A stretch of DNA of 64,000 nt, from NCBI RefSeq assembly GCF_049445995.1, contig NZ_JBMSDZ010000004.1, positions 176,442 to 240,441 of the forward strand, read 5' to 3'. Below, in pieces: positions 45,237 through 51,734 of the stretch. The position numbers were made by a program, and so were the translations under genes. The notes under the pieces were generated by a model. That model had not been told where the DNA came from, made no database searches, and saw only the letters and a list, made by a program, of their open reading frames with translations. Within the stretch, counting starts at the first letter, position 1. Each line of letters starts with the position of its first letter. Source of the DNA: Dyella_A sp049445995 (GTDB lineage: Bacteria; Pseudomonadota; Gammaproteobacteria; Xanthomonadales; Rhodanobacteraceae).

Positions 45237-45842
45237 TCAGTCAGCGAGCGTATCGAGGCTCAGCGGATCGACGCCGCGCGCGTCGATCTTCAGTAGCAGC
45301 ACTTCGCCGCCACCGTCGATGCGCAGCCGGCGCGCGGCGTCGTCGGGCAACCACATCGGCCGGTCGACCGGCAGCGGCCAGCGCGCGTCACCCCATTGAA
45401 CCTCGGCCCGCCCGGCCAGCAGCCACGTCATCCAGCGGGCGCCGGCGGTAAGCAGCATGGGGCCTTGCAGCGGTCGGGCGATCAGCTCGGCCGCCACGCC
45501 GTCGCGGATATGCAGGCTGACCACGCGGGTGGACTCGGTGGCCAGGGCACGGTCGGCCATCTGCATGTGCGCAATCTGCAGGCGCAGCAGTGCGCGGGAG
45601 CGGCCGTCGTGCTGATGCAATTGCAGCGGCGCATCGAGCGACGTGATCTGGCCCGGCTCCCCGGGGGTGGCAGGGAGTTCGGCGCCCGCCGCCAGCGTGT
45701 GCAAGGCGAGCTGCCAGTGCCAGTCATCGCTGCCTTGCGGCGGCTCGCCGGTGACGGTGCCCAGCAGTGGCTGGGATGCCTCGCCCGCGCTTGTGGTCGG
45801 GCCGTCGGGCCATGCATCGACCGGCGCCGGCCCGACGCTCAT
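45237..45842 (-). CDS. Hypothetical protein, possibly HutD/cupin-like
   Basis: A 201-aa soluble protein (MSVGPAPVDAWPDGPTTSAG at the start) with an alternating beta pattern (RALLRLQIAHMQMADRALA, RVVSLHIRDGVAAELIARPL, MTWLLAGRAEVQWGDARWPL) that suggests a jelly-roll or cupin fold of the HutD type. No metal-binding motif is clear. The start is coupled (ATGA) to the upstream GNAT gene. Confidence 0.65.
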   Translation of the reverse strand: MSVGPAPVDAWPDGPTTSAGEASQPLLGTVTGEPPQGSDDWHWQLALHTLAAGAELPATPGEPGQITSLDAPLQLHQHDGRSRALLRLQIAHMQMADRALATESTRVVSLHIRDGVAAELIARPLQGPMLLTAGARWMTWLLAGRAEVQWGDARWPLPVDRPMWLPDDAARRLRIDGGGEVLLLKIDARGVDPLSLDTLAD

Positions 45843-46378
45843 GCCCAGGCGCGGCGCGGCTCGCGGATCGGCGGGTAGTAGGCGAACAGGTGCGTGTTGC
45901 AGCCGTAGAAATCCATGTTGTCCACGTGCTCGCCGCCCAGTCGCTCGGCCACGCGGTCGGAGGCCTCGTTGCCGATGCGCACCAGGCTGATCACGCGCTG
46001 CGCGTGCAGGGTGTGCCAGGCGAAGTCCAGCACCGCCGCTCCGGCCTCGGTGGCGTAGCCATGGTGGCGGTGTTCGGGCTTGAGCATCCAGCCCAGCTCC
46101 AGATCCGGCCAGCCTTCGGGGAACATCAGGCCGGCGCGGCCAATGAATTCGCCGGTGTCCTTGCGTTCCAGCGCCCACATGCCGCAGCCGCGCAGTTGCC
46201 AGTGGCCCAGCAGCATCGCCAGCGAGCGCCAGGCGTTGGTGCGGTCCAGCGGCTGGCCGTCGCCGATCCAGCGGGTGCTTTCCGGGTCGGCCAGCATCGC
46301 GGCGTAGTCGTTGAAGTGCCGTTCGGTGAGCGCGGTGAGGCGCAGGCGGGCTGTTTCGATGGTGGGAATCTGGGACAT
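45839..46378 (-). CDS. GNAT acetyltransferase (RimJ/RimL-like)
   Basis: A 179-aa member of the RimJ/RimL acetyltransferase_3 group: PTIETARLRLTALTERHFND at the N terminus, DLELGWMLKPEHRHHGYATE as the acetyl-CoA-binding region, and VISLVRIGNEASDRVAERLG. Such proteins acetylate protein N termini or small amines. The ATG at 46378 is used; an upstream in-frame ATG lies at 46384. It overlaps the following gene by 4 nt. Confidence 0.88.
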   Translation of the reverse strand: MSQIPTIETARLRLTALTERHFNDYAAMLADPESTRWIGDGQPLDRTNAWRSLAMLLGHWQLRGCGMWALERKDTGEFIGRAGLMFPEGWPDLELGWMLKPEHRHHGYATEAGAAVLDFAWHTLHAQRVISLVRIGNEASDRVAERLGGEHVDNMDFYGCNTHLFAYYPPIREPRRAWA

Positions 46379-46391
46379 GGCCATTCGTTGG

Positions 46392-46862
46392 TCAGCGACG
46401 GCTATCCAGCAATCGGCTGAGCGCGAGGGTACTTGAGGCCAGGGCGTCCTCCCAGGCGAAGCCGATGATTGTCTCACCGGTGGCCGCATCCACAAAGTCC
46501 TCCGCCTCGCCGGGCGGCAGCAGGTGGCGATAGTCCACGGTGATTTCGGTGCCGGTCGGCAGGTCGGCCAGCGCGAAGATGAAGCCCAGGTGCCACAGCC
46601 CGGTGGGCGAAAAGCTGTGGTTGACGTAGCACTCGTCCGGCCAGTCGGGCGAGACGGTGTAACGATCCTCGAACCAGCGCGCGCTGGTGTGGCGCAGGGA
46701 CGCCAGCTCCGGCGAGCTGGCCAGTTCGTCGTGGCGCCAGGTGCGCTCGATCGCGTCCGGGGCGGTGATGATGCTGCCGGCGCGCACGGCCTCGTCGAGA
46801 AACAGGCCCTGGCCGGCACCGCCGATGGCGGAGGCGGCGATGCGGTAACGCGGAAGAATCAT
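46392..46862 (-). CDS. SET-domain protein (lysine methyltransferase-like)
   Basis: A 156-aa protein that is almost only a SET domain: IGGAGQGLFLDEAVRAGSII at the start, the NH-motif CYVNHSFSPTGLW, and TGTEITVDYRHLL with the terminal Asp-Tyr pair. The family methylates lysine using SAM; the eukaryotic post-SET cysteine motif is absent. Bacterial single-domain SET proteins are uncommon and mostly uncharacterised. It precedes the GNAT gene by 13 nt. Confidence 0.85.
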   Translation of the reverse strand: MILPRYRIAASAIGGAGQGLFLDEAVRAGSIITAPDAIERTWRHDELASSPELASLRHTSARWFEDRYTVSPDWPDECYVNHSFSPTGLWHLGFIFALADLPTGTEITVDYRHLLPPGEAEDFVDAATGETIIGFAWEDALASSTLALSRLLDSRR

Positions 46863-46913
46863 GGCAGGCGCGGCGAACTGGGCCCCGATCGGGCGCGCCG
46901 GAGTGTAGCGCAA

Positions 46914-46943
46914 GCGTTGCGGGCGATCAGGCGCCCGCAACGC
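46914..46943. terminator. Perfect 12-bp stem-loop downstream of the ComEA-like gene
   Basis: GCGTTGCGGGCG (46914-46925), a 6-nt loop, and its exact complement (46932-46943). It is positioned after the comEA-like stop on the minus strand and before the SET gene. It lacks a T-run, so it may be a Rho-assisted or weak terminator. Confidence 0.5.
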
Positions 46944-46978
46944 CGCCCCATCCCTGGGCTGGAGAGTCCTCGGGGGGA

Positions 46979-47314
46979 TTACTTGGCGCTGGCCTTGCTC
47001 TTGCTCTTGGCCTTGGCGGCCTTCGGCGCCTTGGCCGACGCGCCGGCGGCATTGCCGCTGAACTGGATGGCCTCGCTGTTGCGCTTGAGCGTGGCCGGGC
47101 CCATGCCCTTGACCTGGGCCAGGTCGTCCAGCGTCTTGAACGGGCCGTGCGCGTCGCGCCAGGCGACGATCGCCCTGGCCTTGGCGTCGCCCACGCCATC
47201 GAGCGAACGGGCAATGGTGGCCGCATCGGCCTTGTTGATGTTGACGGGAGTGGCGGCGAACGCGGGCAGGGCGATGGCGAACGCGAGCGCGGCGGCGAAC
47301 AGGGAACGAAGCAT
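46979..47314 (-). CDS. ComEA-like helix-hairpin-helix DNA-binding protein
   Basis: A 111-aa exported protein: signal peptide SLFAAALAFAIALPAFAA, then a tandem helix-hairpin-helix domain (TPVNINKADAATIARSLDGV, DDLAQVKGMGPATLKRNSEA) and a basic Lys/Ala/Ser tail (about 93-111). ComEA binds incoming DNA in the periplasm during natural transformation; short secreted HhH proteins of this kind are common in the order. Confidence 0.88.
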   Translation of the reverse strand: MLRSLFAAALAFAIALPAFAATPVNINKADAATIARSLDGVGDAKARAIVAWRDAHGPFKTLDDLAQVKGMGPATLKRNSEAIQFSGNAAGASAKAPKAAKAKSKSKASAK

Positions 47315-47485
47315 GGCGATCCTCCGTGATGCATGACTGGAGCCGTGATTGGCGCTGCCACTGTGCCCGCGCCGGTGGTCTCGCGGCTGTCGGTGCATGA
47401 CCCGGGCGGTGGGGCATCCGGGCAGGTACGGTTGTGCGCATGCGCCGACTGCGGCGTCAGCTCCGGCGGGCCTCGGGGAGGGCGC

Positions 47486-47494
47486 TGATACAAT
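47486..47494 (+). promoter_or_regulatory. Extended -10 element upstream of the M20 peptidase gene
   Basis: TGATACAAT contains an extended TG and the -10 hexamer TACAAT, 31 nt before the start codon. No strong -35 is visible. Confidence 0.45.
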
Positions 47495-47525
47495 GGCGCT
47501 CTTTGCCCTGTGCGTGGAGTTGCCG

Positions 47526-48950
47526 ATGGATACCACCCGCCTGTCCCGATTCGTCAGCGGCCTGTGGTACGACGAGATCGTGCCGCAGCTGGTGGAGTAC
47601 ATCCGCATCCCCAACAAGTCGCCGATGTTCGACAAGGACTGGGCCGCCCACGGCTACATGGAGCAAGCCGTCGAGCTGATGTCGAGCTGGGCGCGCGGCA
47701 AGCTGGCCGCTTTCCCCGGTGCCACGCTGGAGGTGGTGCGGCTGGAAGGACGCACCCCGCTGATCTACATCGAGGTGCCGGGCGAGGGCGACGACACCGT
47801 CATGCTCTACGGCCACCTCGACAAGCAGCCGGAGATGAGCGGCTGGGCCGACGACCTCGGCCCGTGGAAGCCGGTGATCAAGGGCGACAAGCTGTACGGC
47901 CGCGGCGGTGCCGACGACGGCTACGCGATCTTCGGTTCGCTGGCGGCGCTGCTGGCGCTGCACGAGCAGGGCATCGCGCACAGTCGCTGCGTGATCCTGA
48001 TCGAGGCCTGCGAGGAATCCGGCAGCTACGACCTGCCGTACTACGTGGACCATCTGGCCGCACGCATCGGCAATCCGTCGCTGGTGGTCTGCCTGGACTC
48101 GGGCTGCGGCAACTACGACCAGCTGTGGCTCACCACCTCGCTGCGCGGGATGACCGGCGGCGAGCTCACGGTGCGGGTGCTGGAGGAGGGCGTGCATTCC
48201 GGCGACGCCTCCGGCGTGGTGCCGTCGAGCTTCCGCATCCTGCGCGAGCTGCTGTCGCGGCTGGAGGATCCGGCCACCGGCCGCATCGTGCCGCCGGAAC
48301 TCTACGTGGAGATCCCGGCCGAACGGATCGCGCAGGCCAAGGCCTCCACTGAAGTGCTGGGCACCGCGGTCTACGACAAGTTTCCGTTCGTCGACGGCAT
48401 GCGGCCGGTCACCGACGACCTGGTCGAGCTGGTGCTCAACCGCAGCTGGCGGCCGCAGCTGGCGGTGACCGGCGTGGACGGCCTGCCACCGCTGGAGAGC
48501 GCCGGCAACGTGCTGCGCCCCTATACCGCGGTGAAGCTCAGCCTGCGCGTGCCGCCCACGCTCAACGGTGCGAAGGCCGGCGAGTTCGTCAAGCAACTGC
48601 TGGAGAAGGATCCGCCGTACGGCGCCAGGGTGAGCTTCAAGGTGGAGAAGGACGGCAGCGGCTGGAACGCGCCGCCGCTCTCGCCGTGGCTGGCGCAGGC
48701 GGTGAGCGAGGCGTCCGAGCGCTACTTTGGCGCGCCGGCGGCGTACATGGGCGAGGGTGGCTCGATTCCCTTCATGGGCATGCTGGGCGAGAAATTTCCG
48801 CAGGCGCAGTTCCTGATCACCGGCGTGCTCGGCCCGCACTCCAACGCCCACGGCCCCAACGAGTTCCTGCACATCCCCACCGGCACCAGGGTGTCGATGG
48901 TGGTGGCCGAGGTGGTGGCCAGGCATTACGCGCAGGGCGCGACGAGCTGA
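47526..48950 (+). CDS. M20-family dinuclear zinc peptidase (carnosinase/dipeptidase-like)
   Basis: A 474-aa metallopeptidase: first zinc site MLYGHLDKQPE, bridging aspartate in GRGGADDGYAIFG, glutamates in IEACEESGS, and the DSGCGN segment. A dimerisation domain follows (about 200-330), and a final His lies in GPHSNAHGPNEF. It resembles dipeptidases and acylases acting on small peptides. GGAG seven nt upstream supports the ATG at 47526. Confidence 0.93.
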   Translation: MDTTRLSRFVSGLWYDEIVPQLVEYIRIPNKSPMFDKDWAAHGYMEQAVELMSSWARGKLAAFPGATLEVVRLEGRTPLIYIEVPGEGDDTVMLYGHLDKQPEMSGWADDLGPWKPVIKGDKLYGRGGADDGYAIFGSLAALLALHEQGIAHSRCVILIEACEESGSYDLPYYVDHLAARIGNPSLVVCLDSGCGNYDQLWLTTSLRGMTGGELTVRVLEEGVHSGDASGVVPSSFRILRELLSRLEDPATGRIVPPELYVEIPAERIAQAKASTEVLGTAVYDKFPFVDGMRPVTDDLVELVLNRSWRPQLAVTGVDGLPPLESAGNVLRPYTAVKLSLRVPPTLNGAKAGEFVKQLLEKDPPYGARVSFKVEKDGSGWNAPPLSPWLAQAVSEASERYFGAPAAYMGEGGSIPFMGMLGEKFPQAQFLITGVLGPHSNAHGPNEFLHIPTGTRVSMVVAEVVARHYAQGATS

Positions 48951-48963
48951 CCATCTCCGTTCC

Positions 48964-48984
48964 CTCTCCCCGGCGGGGAGAGGA
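48964..48984. repeat. Short palindrome (CCTCTCCCC hairpin)
   Basis: A 9-bp perfect stem with a 3-nt loop in the 58-nt gap before the PLP-homeostasis gene. It is the core of the much longer palindrome at 59838-59910, so both belong to the same repeat type. It is followed by an A-run, not a T-run, in the direction of flanking transcription. Confidence 0.65.
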
Positions 48985-49008
48985 GGCAAAAAAAGCAGAG
49001 CCATACGC

Positions 49009-49710
49009 ATGGACTATTCCTACCTCGCTTCGAACTGGACCGCCGTGCGTGAGCGCGTCGCCGCAGCGTGTCGCGACGCCGGGCGTGAGCCGGCCGAGGT
49101 GGCGATCCTGCCGGTCAGCAAGACCTTTGGCGTCGAGGTGGTGCGTGCGGCCGCGGCGCTGGGCCTGCACCGCTTCGGCGAGAACCGCGTGCAGGAAGTG
49201 CGCGAGAAGGCGCCGCAGCTCGCCGACTGCGGCATCGAGTGGGTGATCATCGGTCCGCTGCAGACCAACAAGGCGAAGGATGTCGCCCGTCTCGCCCACG
49301 AGGTGCAGACGCTGGATCGGATCGAGCAGGCCGAGGCGCTGGATCGCCGCCTGCAGGGCGAAGGCCGCGCGCTCGACGTGCTGGTGCAGGTCAAGACGTC
49401 GCCGGAAGAGAGCAAGCACGGCATCGCCCCGGCGGGCCTGTCCGCCCTGCTGGCCGGCCTGCGCCGCTTCGACACCCTGCGCGCGCAGGGCCTGATGACC
49501 ATCGCCACCCACACCGACGACGAGGTCGAAGTGCGCCGCTGCTTCCGTCAGTTGCGCCAGCTGCGTGACGCCATGGCGGCCGAGGGTCATGCGCTGCCGC
49601 GGCTGTCGATGGGCATGAGCGGCGATTTCGCCCTGGCCATCGCCGAGGGCGCCACCGAGCTGCGCATCGGCAGCGCGATCTTCGGCGCGCGGACTGCGGC
49701 GGCACGCTGA
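49009..49710 (+). CDS. PLP homeostasis protein (YggS/PLPBP family)
   Basis: A 233-aa fold-type III PLP-binding protein that buffers pyridoxal phosphate and influences amino-acid pools; it has no known catalytic reaction. The PLP-lysine lies in ILPVSKTFGVE (Lys38). Family blocks FGENRVQEVREKAP, IIGPLQTNK, GLMTIATHTDD and RLSMGMSGDF are all present. The gene is often upstream of pilus or proline genes; here it stands alone. Confidence 0.95.
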   Translation: MDYSYLASNWTAVRERVAAACRDAGREPAEVAILPVSKTFGVEVVRAAAALGLHRFGENRVQEVREKAPQLADCGIEWVIIGPLQTNKAKDVARLAHEVQTLDRIEQAEALDRRLQGEGRALDVLVQVKTSPEESKHGIAPAGLSALLAGLRRFDTLRAQGLMTIATHTDDEVEVRRCFRQLRQLRDAMAAEGHALPRLSMGMSGDFALAIAEGATELRIGSAIFGARTAAAR

Positions 49711-49896
49711 ACCGCGCTTGCGGGGCGCACAGGCTGAACGAAGTACTCCGCAATACCGGTCATCAGGGTTCACTTAACTCCGATCCAACCTCACCCCCCG
49801 GCTCCTTTGCTAGTTTCACCCGGTTGTCCCGGCGCCGGTGCCTCCGGCGAAGGGTGATGCAAACCCGCCAAGCTCGTCAGGGGGAGTCTGTCCCGC

Positions 49897-50547
49897 ATGC
49901 CATTGAAGTCATTGACCGCGCTGGTCGCGCTGGCCATCGCCGTGTTTGCCGCCCCGCTGCAGGCCGGCGAAGCCGCCGCCCGGCTGCCGATGAACATCGT
50001 GGCCGCCCCTCTTGCCGATGCCATCCCGCTGGTGAATCCGGCCGCCCGCCTGGCGCAGTCGGTGTTGCCGGCGAACCCGTCGTCGCTGCTGCAATCTGCG
50101 GCGCGGACGGCCCCGGTCGATGTCGTCAGCGACCTGCGCAAAACCCTGGTCGACCTGGCGATGACCCTGCGCCATATCCGCTACGTGCGTGGTGGGCGCA
50201 ATCCGTCCACCGGCTTCGACTGCAGCGGCTTCGTGCGTTACGTGTTCGCCCACGCAGTCGGTCTGCAGCTGCCGTCCAATTCGGCCGCGCAGTTCCTCGC
50301 CGGCCTCAAGGTAAGCCGCAAGGACATGCAGCCGGGCGACCTGGTGTTCTTCCGCACCGCCGGCCGCCGCGGGCGCATCTCGCACGTGGGCATCTACATC
50401 GACCATGGCCGGTTCATCCATTCACCCTCGCGCGGCCAGACCGTGCGCGTGGACAACCTGGCCGACGCCTACTGGGCGCGCCACTTCGCCGGTGCCAAGC
50501 GGCCGAAAGGCATCGCCCGGATCGAGCAGGTGCCCGGCAAGAGCTGA
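49897..50547 (+). CDS. NlpC/P60-family secreted peptidoglycan endopeptidase
   Basis: A 216-aa protein with a Sec signal (ALVALAIAVFAAPLQAGEA) and a C-terminal NlpC/P60 domain that cleaves D-Glu-DAP bonds in stem peptides. The catalytic triad is visible as Cys109 (GFDCSGFVRYVF), His163 (RISHVGIYIDHG) and a third polar residue at His175 (RFIHSPSRG). A strong terminator follows the stop. Confidence 0.93.
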   Translation: MPLKSLTALVALAIAVFAAPLQAGEAAARLPMNIVAAPLADAIPLVNPAARLAQSVLPANPSSLLQSAARTAPVDVVSDLRKTLVDLAMTLRHIRYVRGGRNPSTGFDCSGFVRYVFAHAVGLQLPSNSAAQFLAGLKVSRKDMQPGDLVFFRTAGRRGRISHVGIYIDHGRFIHSPSRGQTVRVDNLADAYWARHFAGAKRPKGIARIEQVPGKS

Positions 50548-50574
50548 ACCGGCGATCGTCATCGACATCCGACA

Positions 50575-50601
50575 GGGCCGCCACGAGGCGCGGCCTTTTT
50601 T
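50575..50601 (+). terminator. Rho-independent terminator after the NlpC/P60 gene
   Basis: GGCCGC and GCGGCC form a 6-bp GC stem followed by six T residues (50596-50601), 28 nt after the stop codon. Confidence 0.88.
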
Positions 50602-50697
50602 GCCCGCGTGCGGTGGTGCGACGGGCAGCACCGGTTGCGCGTGGCCGCCCGCGGCCCCATGTCGGACGGCTGTGTCCCCGTGACTCCCGGAGTGCCC

Positions 50698-50868
50698 ATG
50701 TCGTTTGCCCCGCTGCTCAACCTGCCCGGCGTCACCGCCGAGCCCGAGGCCGCCACCCGTGGCTACGTGTTCAACCACACGATGATTCGCATGAAGCACA
50801 TCGCCTTCATCAAGGACCCCGACGGCTACTGGATCGAGATCCTGCAACCCACGTCGCTGGCAGTGTAA
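50698..50868 (+). pseudogene. gloA: Glyoxalase I gene with a large in-frame internal deletion
   Basis: The 56-codon frame starts like proteobacterial glyoxalase I (LLNLPGVTAEPEAATRGYVF, then NHTMIR). It then jumps directly to the C-terminal motif of the same enzyme (MKHIAFIKDPDGYWIEILQP). Intact homologues of this type are about 170-180 aa, so roughly 115 codons with the two central metal ligands and both halves of the active site are missing while the reading frame is kept. The product cannot be a functional lactoylglutathione lyase. Confidence 0.85.
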
Positions 50869-50893
50869 TCACCGCCACCCGCGCCTCCCTGGA

Positions 50894-50963
50894 GCCCGCT
50901 CGCGGACGATGCATTTTTTGCTTTGGTGCGGATCATGAGCAAAGGCATCGCCCGCGAGCGGGT
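50894..50963. repeat. Inverted repeat, separate family (CCCGCTCGCGG arms)
   Basis: GCCCGCTCGCGGACGATGC (50894-50912) and its near-complement (50945-50963) enclose a 32-nt loop. A third partial arm (ACCCGCGAGCG) follows at about 50986. This fills the gap between the gloA remnant and the rhomboid gene and resembles, but differs from, the other REP families here. Confidence 0.75.
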
Positions 50964-51057
50964 ATCTACAACGGATCAGGGCGCTACCCGCGAGCGAACC
51001 GAAGGGGCGGCGCGCGGTCTGTGATGCCGCTGCCGTCCGCAGCTCCAAGGAAACCCC

Positions 51058-51672
51058 ATGCCGATCTCGCTTCCACCGGTCACCCGCAACTTGCTGATCG
51101 CCAACGTGGTGGTGTTCCTGCTGCAGCAGGTGATGCCGGGCCTGCTCGACTGGCTGGCGCTGTGGCCGCTGGGCAGCGGACTGTTCGAGCCGTGGCAAAT
51201 CGTGACCAACGGCTTCATGCACGGCGGCATCGCGCACATCGCCTTCAACATGCTGGCGCTGTACATGTTCGGCGGGCAGATCGAGCGGCTGTTCGGCGCG
51301 CGGCACTACACCATCTATTACTTCATCTGCCTGGTGGTGGCGTCGCTGCTGCAACTGGTGGTGCTGCGCTGGTTCGCGCACGACTTCCAGACGCCCACGA
51401 TCGGCGCCTCCGGGGCGATTTTCGGCCTGCTGCTGGCGTTCGGCATGATGTACCCGCACGAGAAGGTGTATTTCATGCTGCTGCCGATCCCGATGCCGGC
51501 GTGGCTGTTCGTGATTCTCTACGGCGGACTGGAGCTGTTTTCGGGCGTGTTCGGCTGGATGCCGGGCGTGGCCCACTTCGCGCACCTGGGCGGCATGCTG
51601 GGTGGCTGGCTGCTGATCCAGTACTGGCGCGGGCGCTTTCCGATCAAGCCACGGCGGCGATTGCTGCGCTAG
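51058..51672 (+). CDS. Rhomboid-family intramembrane serine protease
   Basis: A 204-aa six-helix protein. The nucleophile is Ser118 in IGASGAIFG and the catalytic His is His176 in VAHFAHLGGMLGG. The helix-2 segment MHGGIAHIAFNMLALYMFGG contains the conserved H-x3-H-x3-N pattern. Rhomboids cleave membrane-spanning substrates at their first residues; the substrate here is unknown. Confidence 0.94.
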   Translation: MPISLPPVTRNLLIANVVVFLLQQVMPGLLDWLALWPLGSGLFEPWQIVTNGFMHGGIAHIAFNMLALYMFGGQIERLFGARHYTIYYFICLVVASLLQLVVLRWFAHDFQTPTIGASGAIFGLLLAFGMMYPHEKVYFMLLPIPMPAWLFVILYGGLELFSGVFGWMPGVAHFAHLGGMLGGWLLIQYWRGRFPIKPRRRLLR

Positions 51673-51734
51673 CAAGCGTCCCATGCCTGCAAGGTCGACG
51701 CTTGATGCCGGATGGTTGAGTTCGACGTAAACGC

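Noticed and set aside
48964..48984. Terminator for the M20 peptidase gene
   Set aside because: The stem is followed by an A-run instead of a T-run and matches the core of a dispersed palindrome, so it is better called a repeat.
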